Source: a virus. From it: 30,410 nucleotides of DNA. Shown piece by piece: positions 14,307 through 21,820 of this stretch (positions are counted from its first letter, which is position 1; each line of letters begins with the position of its first letter). The notes below the pieces were generated by a model. It was not told the DNA's origin, ran no database searches, and saw nothing but the letters and a program-made list of their open reading frames with translations. The position numbers and the translations under genes are program-made. Location of the stretch: IMG/VR virus record IMGVR_UViG_3300042691_010135, positions 1 through 30,410 of that record; one strand, written 5' to 3'.

Positions 14307-14957
14307 TTAGGCTCCTGCTACTTCACGAGCAATTTTTAACATCTCTTCACGAGGTGTTTCTTTAATAGCGTCAGGTGTAAAACAAACCGCATTTTTAACG
14401 AGTTGGTTTACTTCTTCGAGGTTGAGATTCCACTCTTCTTCAAGGTCACGACCTCGAACATAGTTTAGAGTGTATTGAGTTGTTGGCCCATTTCCCATAC
14501 GAGAAACTTCCCAAAACTCTTTGCTTAAAGGTCCTTTTCTGTCATCTTCATGTGCACGGCGAATTTGACGTGCAAATGAAGGAGGAGCAGTTAGGATTTG
14601 AACGGTTTGAGTTTCACCGCTCAATGCAAGCACGTTAAAAGCAAAGCGTGCTCTTGGCTTACTTCCAAGTAAATCTGTAAGTGGGTCATCTTGTTCTAAA
14701 GCAACAAATGACTTTTTCCCAGTTCTTTCAATCCAGTGCTGTTCATACACACGGAATGGACCATCTTCTAGGAATTTAATGAGTTGAGGTTCTTCGCTGA
14801 ATTTAAAATCAGTTGGAAACTCTGTAGTGTCTTGACGTAATAGAGCATCGGCTGAATCCCAACCAGATTGAACGGTTGTTCCGACTTTTGGTTTTGCATT
14901 TTCGTCATCTGCATCTAAATAAGTATTTGCATTGACTGTTGGTTGTGTGATTGACAT
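14307..14957 (-). CDS. Single-stranded DNA-binding (gp32-like) protein
   Basis: 216 residues. Residues 32-100 match a phage ssDNA-binding pattern I recognise from actinophages: GWDSADALL, FPTDFKFSEEPQLIKFL, FRVYEQHWIERTGKKSF, then PRARFAFNVL. Relatives usually carry a Cys-rich loop between SF and PRAR; here it reads ALEQDDPLTDLLGSK without Cys, so a zinc knuckle appears lost. It would coat ssDNA during replication and recombination. The strong hairpin follows its stop. It has no acidic C-terminal tail of the kind in bacterial SSB. Annotation is from pattern memory, hence moderate confidence. Confidence 0.68.
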   Translation of the reverse strand: MSITQPTVNANTYLDADDENAKPKVGTTVQSGWDSADALLRQDTTEFPTDFKFSEEPQLIKFLEDGPFRVYEQHWIERTGKKSFVALEQDDPLTDLLGSKPRARFAFNVLALSGETQTVQILTAPPSFARQIRRAHEDDRKGPLSKEFWEVSRMGNGPTTQYTLNYVRGRDLEEEWNLNLEEVNQLVKNAVCFTPDAIKETPREEMLKIAREVAGA

Positions 14958-15005
14958 GTGTCTGCTTTCGGTTATGAGGCTTTCGCTCTCTAATGGATGT
15001 GAGGT

Positions 15006-15479
15006 CTATTGACTCTCTGATACAGCATCTTTCCAACGTGACACAATCGCGTGGGTAAGGTCTGTATGCAAAGACCATTCTACACGAGCAGTTCCTAAAA
15101 GACCTCTTTTAGAAAACTCGTCAATCGCTATCTCTATAAGTTCCCTTGTATAGACGCGATTTCCGCTTACTTTCTGACCATTTAAGGTCTTAGAACGTAA
15201 ACGATATGGAGCACGAGGTATGTACCCCTTTTTTTCCCACGACCTAATGCTAATGATGCTCTTTTCAAGAGCCTTTGCCATTGCACCAATCGTGAAAACT
15301 TCAGTTTCTTTTCCGCCAAGCATTTTAACAACTGGATTAACGTCCCAATCGTTTTCAGCAATTGCACGACGTTTTTGGGCAGTAGGAGAATCGGCTCTTC
15401 GCTTTTGCCTTGACCCTGGTTTGTATTCAAGGTCGGCAAAGGCTTTTAAAACCTCATCTTCTCCACGTAGTCCTGGCAT
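15006..15479 (-). CDS. MerR-like helix-turn-helix protein
   Basis: 157 residues with a basic N-terminus (KRRADSPTAQKRR) and a winged HTH of MerR type at ~60-95: VFTIGAMAKALEKSIISIRSWEKKGYIPRAPYR. This follows the MerR/excisionase pattern: a TIGxxA helix, then an R.WE..G.+P turn. A possible second DNA-binding segment lies at 105-130. No effector domain of classical MerR regulators is present. Known relatives in phages act as regulators or excisionase-like factors; the target here is unknown. ATG 15479 directly follows the TAA of the upstream gene. Confidence 0.72.
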   Translation of the reverse strand: MPGLRGEDEVLKAFADLEYKPGSRQKRRADSPTAQKRRAIAENDWDVNPVVKMLGGKETEVFTIGAMAKALEKSIISIRSWEKKGYIPRAPYRLRSKTLNGQKVSGNRVYTRELIEIAIDEFSKRGLLGTARVEWSLHTDLTHAIVSRWKDAVSESQ

Positions 15480-15737
15480 TTATTCAGTCGCAATTGCAAT
15501 CGCTTGTTTTAATGCCTTAGCCCAAATCTCACACTCAACTGCTTTGTTAGTGTCGCCTTTTTTTAAAGCATTAATAACAAGTTCAAGGTGAGCAATGTAT
15601 TCATTTGTTAGGTCGGCAACAATTCTTGCACGAATATTTGACCCTGTTGGAATTTGAGAAAGTTTTCCTTCTTCCGACAAAGAAGAAATTGCTTTTGACT
15701 TAGGGGTTTTAGGTTCCCACTGCTTTTCTGGGTGCAT
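15480..15737 (-). CDS. Hypothetical protein (85 aa)
   Basis: 85 residues: a charged N-terminal 30, then two predicted helices (IRARIVADLTNEYIAHLELVINAL and VECEIWAKALKQAIAIA). One Cys, no motif. It lies between the 147-aa gene and the MerR-like gene with 3-base and zero-base gaps, so it is co-translated. Function unknown. Confidence 0.55.
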   Translation of the reverse strand: MHPEKQWEPKTPKSKAISSLSEEGKLSQIPTGSNIRARIVADLTNEYIAHLELVINALKKGDTNKAVECEIWAKALKQAIAIATE

Positions 15738-15740
15738 TTG

Positions 15741-16184
15741 TTACTTCTTACTCAATGTAAGTGCCCATACAACCTTTGTAGGGAACATACTTTCTACTTC
15801 TTCTTCAGTTAGCGTACCGTCGTATACGGCAGCCATAAGTTCATCTTCGTCTACGTTTTCAACCATCTTCAGTAAACGGTCGCCTAAGCCTTTTGCTTTG
15901 ATTGCTTCAATAGCGGTTTCACTAGACTTGTCAATCTTCTGTGTAACTCGCTTTTGTTTTTGGATGCTTAAAAATTCGTCAATTGGTTCAGGAAGTTCAA
16001 GCCAAACATTTCCTTTGTCATCTTCAAAGCCATCATTTTCAATGTGCAAGAAAAGAGAAGTCTTCAACTCTTTGGCACGGTCTTCAAACAAGTCAATATT
16101 CTTTTTTACTGACACGTACTCTTTTGCTTGTGATACTAAGTCGTCACCACTAAATTCTCGTGGTGCATCGGCTGCTCTTGCCAT
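15741..16184 (-). CDS. Hypothetical replication-cluster protein (147 aa)
   Basis: 147 residues: an N-terminal coiled-coil-like helix (VSVKKNIDLFEDRAKELKTSLF), a β segment DDKGNVWLELPEPI, a Lys-rich segment and an acidic C-terminal (VDEDELMAAVYDGTLTEEEVESMF). It has a strong AAAAGGAG Shine-Dalgarno and begins directly after the SNF2-type helicase. The N-terminal helix plus acidic C-terminal part looks like a nuclease/recombination accessory layout, but I cannot name a family. Function unknown. Confidence 0.6.
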   Translation of the reverse strand: MARAADAPREFSGDDLVSQAKEYVSVKKNIDLFEDRAKELKTSLFLHIENDGFEDDKGNVWLELPEPIDEFLSIQKQKRVTQKIDKSSETAIEAIKAKGLGDRLLKMVENVDEDELMAAVYDGTLTEEEVESMFPTKVVWALTLSKK

Positions 16185-16196
16185 GGTGCTCTCCTT

Positions 16197-17765
16197 TTAT
16201 ATTTGATTCTTTATTAAAAAGTTTAAGAGACTGCCGACGGTTAAGTCAACACCCCCCTTTATATTGATTCCTGTGCCGTCTAAAACAGCATCAGCAACAG
16301 CGTTTTTCTGATTCAACATGTCAAACTGTCTTTCCTCTATAGAGTTTAGAACTAGGAAGTCTTGAATAACTACAGACTTCCAAGTGCTTGAGGCTCTACG
16401 AATTCGAGAGTTTCTTTGAACTGCCGTACCAGATGACCAAGGTAAATCGTAGTTTATCAGTAGGTTGGCTTGAGGTAGGTCCACGCCATACCCACCAGCA
16501 TCAGAAGAAATTAAAACCCTAACTTCTGAAGAAGTTTGGAATTCTAATTTTGCGGTTTCTTTGTCTTTTGCGTTCATTTCGCCAGAATATAGACGAGAGT
16601 CAATCTTCTTTAACAAAAGTTCCTTCTTTAACAAAGGCAGCATTCCTAGGTAACTAACAAAGATAACTACCTTGGAATTGTCATCCGTGTCTAGATGGTC
16701 TACCACATAATCCACAACTGCCTCCAACTTTGAATGGGTCTTAGATACATTATCTAGGTGACCACTGACATCTAAGGAGTAGACATAGGAACTGCCGTGC
16801 TGCCCCTCAGAGTCTTTAAACTTAGCAGCACTGGCTGACAAAAGAGACGGGTGGTCACAAAGCATCCTTAAAGAAGTTATCTTGGACATTATGGAACCAC
16901 GCAAAGCGTCTCCTGGGCTACCTGGTTGATGCCCCTGCCCATAATGAGCCTCTAACGAGAAGTTACCTCCGTACAACTCTTGGGCTTCTTGTAACTCATT
17001 AGATAAATCCATGGCAATTTTTTCATACACATCTCTGGTCTTGCTGTTTAGTTTGACCTTGATAGGGTCTAAATGAATAGTGGCAGGTAGGTAGGGAGCA
17101 ACATCAGGGTCAGACTGAGCCTTTCTAACAGAGGCTTCTTTCATTTTCTCATGAAGTAGTGGGAGATTGCGGTATCTCTGAACTCCGCCAAAGTTATTCC
17201 GCACAATAAACGTCTTATCAAACAGGTCAAACCTACCAAGCAAAGTTGGTTGTACAAATTGCATGATGCTGTATAACTCTTCGGGTTTTCCGTTTTGAAT
17301 TGGAGTTCCAGTCAACGCAAAGCGAATAGGAACCCCACTAGAAAGTTCTTTTACCTTCTTTGTTCTTTTAGACCTAAATCCTTTTATAGCAGTGGCTTCA
17401 TCACATATAACTGCGCTAAAAGAAAGGTAGCGTAACAATTCCCAGTCGTTGACTATTGACTCATAGTTAGTAATTACGTAATCAAAGTGCCCAGCATCTG
17501 CATATTGCAAAGTTCTAGTTGGTTTTGAACCATCAATAACAATGGAAGTTGCGTCAGAAAACTTAGCAATTTCACTTGCCCATTGATACTTAAGGCTTGC
17601 TAAAGCAATAATTAATACGGGGTCTCTGCTTCGCAATGTTTCCATAGCAGCAATTGTCATACAGGTTTTTCCAAGACCCATCTCATAGGCAACCAAAAGC
17701 CTTTTTTTAACTATCATCTCTTCTACGGCCTCTACTTGATAGGGCTTTAAAGTTCCCTTAAACAA
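16197..17765 (-). CDS. SNF2-type (superfamily 2) DNA helicase/translocase
   Basis: About 522 residues. Seen: KPYQVEAVEEM Q-like motif, Walker A EMGLGKT, LIIALASLKYQW, TNYES, motif II DEAT (DEAH/DEAD class), ALTGTPIQN (motif III), and later VVIFVSYLGM, LISSDAGGYGVDLPQANLLINYD (motif V) and QRNSRIRR (motif VI, with Ser in place of the usual Gly). This is a SNF2/RapA-like ATP-driven dsDNA translocase. Phage members are thought to act in replication or fork remodelling. TTG 17765 has AAAGGG 5 bases upstream; TTG 17783 is the longer choice. It overlaps the primase end. Confidence 0.87.
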   Translation of the reverse strand: MFKGTLKPYQVEAVEEMIVKKRLLVAYEMGLGKTCMTIAAMETLRSRDPVLIIALASLKYQWASEIAKFSDATSIVIDGSKPTRTLQYADAGHFDYVITNYESIVNDWELLRYLSFSAVICDEATAIKGFRSKRTKKVKELSSGVPIRFALTGTPIQNGKPEELYSIMQFVQPTLLGRFDLFDKTFIVRNNFGGVQRYRNLPLLHEKMKEASVRKAQSDPDVAPYLPATIHLDPIKVKLNSKTRDVYEKIAMDLSNELQEAQELYGGNFSLEAHYGQGHQPGSPGDALRGSIMSKITSLRMLCDHPSLLSASAAKFKDSEGQHGSSYVYSLDVSGHLDNVSKTHSKLEAVVDYVVDHLDTDDNSKVVIFVSYLGMLPLLKKELLLKKIDSRLYSGEMNAKDKETAKLEFQTSSEVRVLISSDAGGYGVDLPQANLLINYDLPWSSGTAVQRNSRIRRASSTWKSVVIQDFLVLNSIEERQFDMLNQKNAVADAVLDGTGINIKGGVDLTVGSLLNFLIKNQI

Positions 17766-18768
17766 AGAAAGCCCTTTCTCCAAAAATCATGTCTTTTGCA
17801 TTATCAAGCCCAAACCTAATGTCTTCTTCGGACATATCGCCAATGTCTTTTGTGTGTGGGTTACGATAGTTAAAGAACTTTAATTCAAACCCATATTTAC
17901 GGGCTATTTCTAATATCTGCTCAGAGGCTTTTTTTCCAGAAGGGTCAAACGATGGGTTATCAAAAGCAGAGATGATTACCTCTGACCTACGTAGTAGTTT
18001 AATTTGTGGAGCACTAACCATAGCCCCTAATACAGCAACAGCCCCTGGGATATTTAAACTGTCCAGTTTTACAACATCTAGTGGCGACTCAACAACAATT
18101 ACTCGCTCTTTTATCATGTGTTGAACACCAAAAAAAGTTGTTGATTTCTTCAATCCTGGAGGTCTATTCATAAACTTCTTAGAAAAACCAAACTCCAACG
18201 GCTCATCACAACGTTCTAAAACAGGCTTCTGAGATTTTTCTTGCCACCCTAATAACTCATAAGTGTATGGGTCTCGTAAGGGAAGAATCCATTGCGAGTC
18301 TTTTTCTTTCCAAAGCACTTGATGTTTACGACAGGCTTCTGCTGTAACTTCTCTAGCATCTAGTGCCCACTGTGGAGGCTCAATAAACAAAGCAAGGCGT
18401 GCCTCTGACATGGGTATCGGAGGAGGTAAAGAGACATAATCTTTAGAAGACTTTAAACGTTCACTTAATTGTTCTACAGATATTTCATGTGTATTTGCAA
18501 GCCAAGTTTTAACTTGGTCATAATCTACGTTATGGCTTTCATCAAAAAATTCACGAATGTTGCCAACTAAAGAGAAGATGCTCCCCTTCCAACCACATGA
18601 AAAACAAAGGTTGGCCCCTGTGTCCTTATTTATCCAGAAGGAAGGGTTGCTATCTTCTTTGCCAGTATTCTGCACGTGTAAAGGACAATGGCAAAGAATC
18701 TCATCGCCTCGTTCTCTCACAACGTCTACGTACAGTTTTGCTAGGAGTGCAGGAATATCTAAGTTCAC
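17758..18768 (-). CDS. DNA primase (CHC2 zinc finger plus TOPRIM)
   Basis: 336-residue DnaG-type primase without the helicase-interacting C-terminus of bacterial DnaG. Zinc-binding domain: CHCPLH (Cys26/28, His31), NPSFWI, and LCFSCGWKGSI (Cys55/58). TOPRIM region: VIVVESPLDVV with catalytic Glu227, and ISAFDNPSFDPSG with Asp270 and Asp275, longer than the usual DxD. It makes RNA primers. GTG 18768 overlaps the helicase TGA (GTGA). Phage primases often have split or expanded TOPRIM loops; the expansion here is stated from memory of the usual spacing. Confidence 0.9.
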   Translation of the reverse strand: MNLDIPALLAKLYVDVVRERGDEILCHCPLHVQNTGKEDSNPSFWINKDTGANLCFSCGWKGSIFSLVGNIREFFDESHNVDYDQVKTWLANTHEISVEQLSERLKSSKDYVSLPPPIPMSEARLALFIEPPQWALDAREVTAEACRKHQVLWKEKDSQWILPLRDPYTYELLGWQEKSQKPVLERCDEPLEFGFSKKFMNRPPGLKKSTTFFGVQHMIKERVIVVESPLDVVKLDSLNIPGAVAVLGAMVSAPQIKLLRRSEVIISAFDNPSFDPSGKKASEQILEIARKYGFELKFFNYRNPHTKDIGDMSEEDIRFGLDNAKDMIFGERAFFV

Positions 18769-20018
18769 GGCAAAATTCCGCGTTTACATATTGCACAACT
18801 AGACATCTTTATTTCTTCATGGAAACAACCTGTTTCCCAATTCCACGTTAGAACCACCTCTCTTGGAGCACAGTTACGACTAGCCACAATCTTTAAGTTA
18901 CGTAGGTCTTCATAATCAGGGACAGGCTCTAAACCTAAAATTACATCTGAATCTTGGAAGAAAGATGAGGAGTAACCAATAGAGTCTGCCGTTACCTTTC
19001 CTCCACGCATTTTCCATAACAGGGTTTGAGTAGTTACAACTACGGGAATGTCATGCCTTTGTGCTAGTCGTTTTAAAGAACGAGTTACGTTAGTGATTGC
19101 TTGAGGGGTATTCATCTCGCCAGTCAATTCATCCATCATGAGATAAACACCGTCAACAAATACAATGCTTGGCTTGAGTTTAGTAATGGTTGCGGATAAG
19201 GAGGCAACCGTTAAACCATTTACCGCATCAACTAAATGAAAGGAATCGTTCATTGAATCCATGCTGTTAAGCATGTCAATATAACGTTGCTCTTCATCCG
19301 CAAAGAGTTTTCCTCGCCGTAAACGAGCATGAGAAACATTGGCACGAATAGAGTCATGCCGTTGTTGTTGTTCACGGTTTGTCATTTCGAATGACTGGAA
19401 CATTGGAACATTGCCATTGCTATGTGTGTGGATAGCCATGGCAAGTGCTATTTGTGATTTTCCTGTTTTTGGAGGGGCAATTACCGTAACTAATTGTCCG
19501 CCCTGTAGACCCGCAGTTGCTTCGTCGATGACATCGAAGCCTGTGGGAACTCCTAACATAGTGTGACTTGCTAAGGCTTGATACTCAGCAAATCTAGCAG
19601 CAGCATCTTTTGTCAAATCAAGTTCGTTTGTTCCAGTTACACCAGAGGTATTAACTCGTGTAATTGTTGACTCCATAGCAACCAACGCACCTTCATGGTC
19701 GTTGCTGGTTAATTTATCAACAGAAGTTTGTAAACCCTGCCTAATTAAAAGTCTGCGACGAAAAGAAACGGCTTGGTCAACAAGGAACTCTAGAGTGTCT
19801 TGTACATCTAAAATTTTGTAGGTGGGATAGTGGTCTTTAACTGTTACAGCAGTAGGAACTTCTGCGTACTCGCTGTAGTGTTTTAGAACAAACTTCCAGA
19901 CATCAACATTGTCATCATCTAAAAACCAGTCAACTGTTAAACCACGTTGTAATACAGGAAGAATGTCTCTGTCTCGTATTACCTTGCTGACCAGTCTGTG
20001 CTCGTTGTCTGCTGCCAC
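18765..20018 (-). CDS. DnaB-like replicative helicase
   Basis: 417 residues. N-terminal helical domain (~1-110), then the RecA-like helicase domain: GVPTGFDVIDEATAGLQGG, Walker A APPKTGKS (181-188), FQSFEMT (DnaB H1a-like), IVFVDGVYLM (Walker B/H2 region), and VVVTTQTLLWK, DSDVILGLEP. It unwinds DNA 5'-3' at the fork with the DnaC-like loader and primase. The last residues CAICKRGILP add a CxxC not typical of DnaB. GTG 20018 lies within a tandem 10-bp repeat that also supplies AAAAGG. Confidence 0.9.
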   Translation of the reverse strand: MAADNEHRLVSKVIRDRDILPVLQRGLTVDWFLDDDNVDVWKFVLKHYSEYAEVPTAVTVKDHYPTYKILDVQDTLEFLVDQAVSFRRRLLIRQGLQTSVDKLTSNDHEGALVAMESTITRVNTSGVTGTNELDLTKDAAARFAEYQALASHTMLGVPTGFDVIDEATAGLQGGQLVTVIAPPKTGKSQIALAMAIHTHSNGNVPMFQSFEMTNREQQQRHDSIRANVSHARLRRGKLFADEEQRYIDMLNSMDSMNDSFHLVDAVNGLTVASLSATITKLKPSIVFVDGVYLMMDELTGEMNTPQAITNVTRSLKRLAQRHDIPVVVTTQTLLWKMRGGKVTADSIGYSSSFFQDSDVILGLEPVPDYEDLRNLKIVASRNCAPREVVLTWNWETGCFHEEIKMSSCAICKRGILP

Positions 20019-20033
20019 CTTTTGCCACCTTTT
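20014..20033 (-). repeat. Tandem 10-bp repeat at the helicase start
   Basis: AAAAGGTGGC occurs twice head-to-tail on the minus strand, covering the AAGG Shine-Dalgarno and the GTG start of the helicase. Each copy carries one GTG, but the copies are in different frames (10-bp offset). Only the downstream GTG opens the helicase frame. The upstream copy probably supplies the ribosome-binding AAAAGG. The repeat could have arisen by slippage. Confidence 0.6.
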
Positions 20034-20038
20034 GCTAC

Positions 20039-20455
20039 TTATAAGTTCTGTAGTTCTACTCCATGTGAGCCATACAAGGCTATTCGACTTGGTATGTCTA
20101 TTACTCCTCGTAAGTTAACCCGATACGGTAGGTCTCCTACAAGTTCCTGCGGTGTGCTGTACATCTGTGCGTAGTTAAAGGGGTTACCCCCACGTCGGTC
20201 AAGTATATCCATAACTTTGTCTAACATTTCTTGCGTCCAACCTTCTGACTCAAGTCCTGCTAATTCAGTAGATAACCCATACTTGTTGGTTAGCGACCAC
20301 AACTTGATTAACTCTAGTTGATTTAACTCCCCTACTTTAAAAACTGTTTTGCTTTTAAATAACTTCTTCTGTGTTTCTTCTTTTCGATTTACAACTACTT
20401 CAGCCAAAACAATTATTCTCGGAGATGTCTCGTTAGATATATCTCCGTTTTTCAC
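20039..20455 (-). CDS. Hypothetical protein in replication cluster (138 aa)
   Basis: 138 residues from GTG 20455, which overlaps the TGA of the SWIM gene (GTGA). It has a Lys-rich patch (NRKEETQKKLFKSK), then a helical block and a C-terminal β-rich part (LPYRVNLRGVIDIPSRIALYGS). No Cys, no motif. Context between the SWIM protein and DnaB suggests a replication accessory role; inferred only. Confidence 0.55.
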   Translation of the reverse strand: MKNGDISNETSPRIIVLAEVVVNRKEETQKKLFKSKTVFKVGELNQLELIKLWSLTNKYGLSTELAGLESEGWTQEMLDKVMDILDRRGGNPFNYAQMYSTPQELVGDLPYRVNLRGVIDIPSRIALYGSHGVELQNL

Positions 20456-20751
20456 AAGATTTCAACTCGTGCATACTTTAGTACAAACTCTCTAAATTTA
20501 GTAGGGTCTGCATTTGCTGCTTCGGCAAGTTCTTCTGGAACATTTTCTGGAACCAGAATGGCATAGTGTCCATCATTTTCTTCCATACGAGCCTGAATGA
20601 ATCGGGTGTGTTTGCAAGAATTTCTAATTTTATATGACGCACAATTACAGCGTGGTTCATCGCTATCAGGGCGAAGTTGAACTTCGTGTACACCTGTTGG
20701 AGAAATAAATATCTGAACAGTACGCCATGCGTCCAATTGTGAGCCTTTCAT
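20452..20751 (-). CDS. Small SWIM-type zinc finger protein
   Basis: 99 residues with a clear SWIM signature, CNCASYKIRNSCKH: Cys35, Cys37, Cys46, His48 (CxC-X8-CxH), preceded by a strand (VHEVQL) as in SWIM domains. A C-terminal helix (ELAEAANADPTKFREFVLKYA) follows. SWIM fingers are known to bind DNA or protein partners in SNF2-type and recombination proteins. As a free-standing small protein in a replication cluster it may recruit a partner such as the SNF2-like helicase; this is inference. ATGA overlap with the upstream gene. Confidence 0.75.
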   Translation of the reverse strand: MKGSQLDAWRTVQIFISPTGVHEVQLRPDSDEPRCNCASYKIRNSCKHTRFIQARMEENDGHYAILVPENVPEELAEAANADPTKFREFVLKYARVEIL

Positions 20752-21470
20752 GCTCTAGCCCTCCGTAAGTCTTGATTTACTAAGCGAACTCTTTGGAATG
20801 CTTCGTTACCAAAACTTTCCATTGCTTTGCTGTACTGGGTTCCCCAGTTTTCTAGCATAACATTGGTAGTAACTATTGTAGGCAATGCACGGTCATATCG
20901 ACTGCGTAAAATCTCATCAAAAGATGAGTCGTCATATTTGCTGCCGTATTCTTTGCCTAAATCGTCAAGAATTAGTAAGCGAACATTAAGCCAATCTTCT
21001 TTAGCCCTTCCGTGAAGTCCTTCTATAATGCGAGATACTTCGCGTTTTTCATCAGGTTCTGCATCAAAATTAGATTTCTTTAAAGATAAGAACTCTGGAT
21101 ATGTTAGATAGTAGATAGGACGAGAAAGCATTCCGTAGTCATCTGTCTTGCTGTACTTAAGTATTTTTCGAGATTCAATATCATCGCTAGGTAAACGACG
21201 GACGAACTCCATCGCAGATATGACCGCCATAGTTGTTTTACCAAGCCCTGGTCCGCCATCAAGCAGGAGACCGACTCCTGTCAGTCCTAATCCACCCACC
21301 TGCTTGATGACGGAACCAGCCAAAGCATCGCTTAGCCAATCCTCCACCTCAACAGGGCACTTTGTATTTAGGTCAGAGAACTCAACCCCTAAGAACCTAC
21401 TAGGGATATTGGAGTTTCTCAATAACCAATGGCGATGTAGAGGGGGCAGGGTGTCTAATTTATAACTCAA
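20748..21470 (-). CDS. DnaC-like AAA+ helicase loader
   Basis: About 240 residues. AAA+ core: GGPGLGKT Walker A (~residues 72-79), LLILDDLGKEYG Walker B, then SRYDRALPTIVTTN as sensor I and RVRLVNQDLRRARA at the C-terminus holding the arginine/sensor II region. An N-terminal segment precedes the core, as in DnaC/DnaI. It would load the DnaB-like helicase, consistent with its position two genes upstream. TTG 21470, with GGGGA 7 bases upstream, is preferred over TTG 21476. There is no ATG start. Confidence 0.86.
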   Translation of the reverse strand: MSYKLDTLPPLHRHWLLRNSNIPSRFLGVEFSDLNTKCPVEVEDWLSDALAGSVIKQVGGLGLTGVGLLLDGGPGLGKTTMAVISAMEFVRRLPSDDIESRKILKYSKTDDYGMLSRPIYYLTYPEFLSLKKSNFDAEPDEKREVSRIIEGLHGRAKEDWLNVRLLILDDLGKEYGSKYDDSSFDEILRSRYDRALPTIVTTNVMLENWGTQYSKAMESFGNEAFQRVRLVNQDLRRARA

Positions 21471-21660
21471 CTTCAATCCCCGTTTCTAAATCTGTGTACT
21501 TTCTTCCGTCGGTCATAAAGTCAGTTTCTTGAATAGTAAGTACAAAGTACTTTTCTCCTGGAAACAAAATGCTTGTAACTACATCTAATATCTTTGCTTT
21601 CCACTTCGGCATTTCAACAACTGCAAAGACAGGCAGTTTCTGCTTCTTTTTACGAGCCAC
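21460..21660 (-). CDS. Hypothetical small protein (66 aa)
   Basis: 66 residues, starting at GTG 21660 with a GGAGG 8-9 bases upstream. Lys-rich N-terminus (MARKKKQK), then β-rich with WKAKILDVVTSILFPGEKYFVLTI, possibly a small β-barrel. No Cys. It overlaps the FmdB-like gene by 11 bases and the loader gene. Function unknown. Confidence 0.6.
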   Translation of the reverse strand: MARKKKQKLPVFAVVEMPKWKAKILDVVTSILFPGEKYFVLTIQETDFMTDGRKYTDLETGIEVEL

Positions 21661-21820
21661 CCCATCCGCCTCCTTTAAAGTGAACTGCTGGTGGTGTCAT
21701 CACCTTTGTCATGTCATAACCGCAACGGTCGCAGACGGGCTTTTGTGTTGCATCAAATGCTAAGTGCATCTCCACAATACTACCTTCGCAGTAATCACAT
21801 TTAAAATCATACCTAGGCAT
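21650..21820 (-). CDS. FmdB-like small zinc-ribbon protein (56 aa)
   Basis: 56-codon gene: ATG 21820 overlaps the preceding TAG (ATGCCTAG), and the stop is at 21650. The protein starts MPRYDFKCDYC and has Cys8/11 and Cys30/33 plus a C-terminal FKGGGW. This is the FmdB-type layout (MP.Y.+.C..C, CPxCG, V.FKGSGW). FmdB-family proteins are putative regulatory zinc ribbons of unknown exact function. Its position between the wHTH initiator and AAA+ loader suggests a replication or regulatory role; inference. Confidence 0.75.
   Translation of the reverse strand: MPRYDFKCDYCEGSIVEMHLAFDATQKPVCDRCGYDMTKVMTPPAVHFKGGGWGGS

Noticed and set aside
15182-15439. Minus-strand ORF in another frame inside the MerR-like gene
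   Set aside because: It lies wholly within a gene with a clear HTH and coupled start; the translation lacks motifs.
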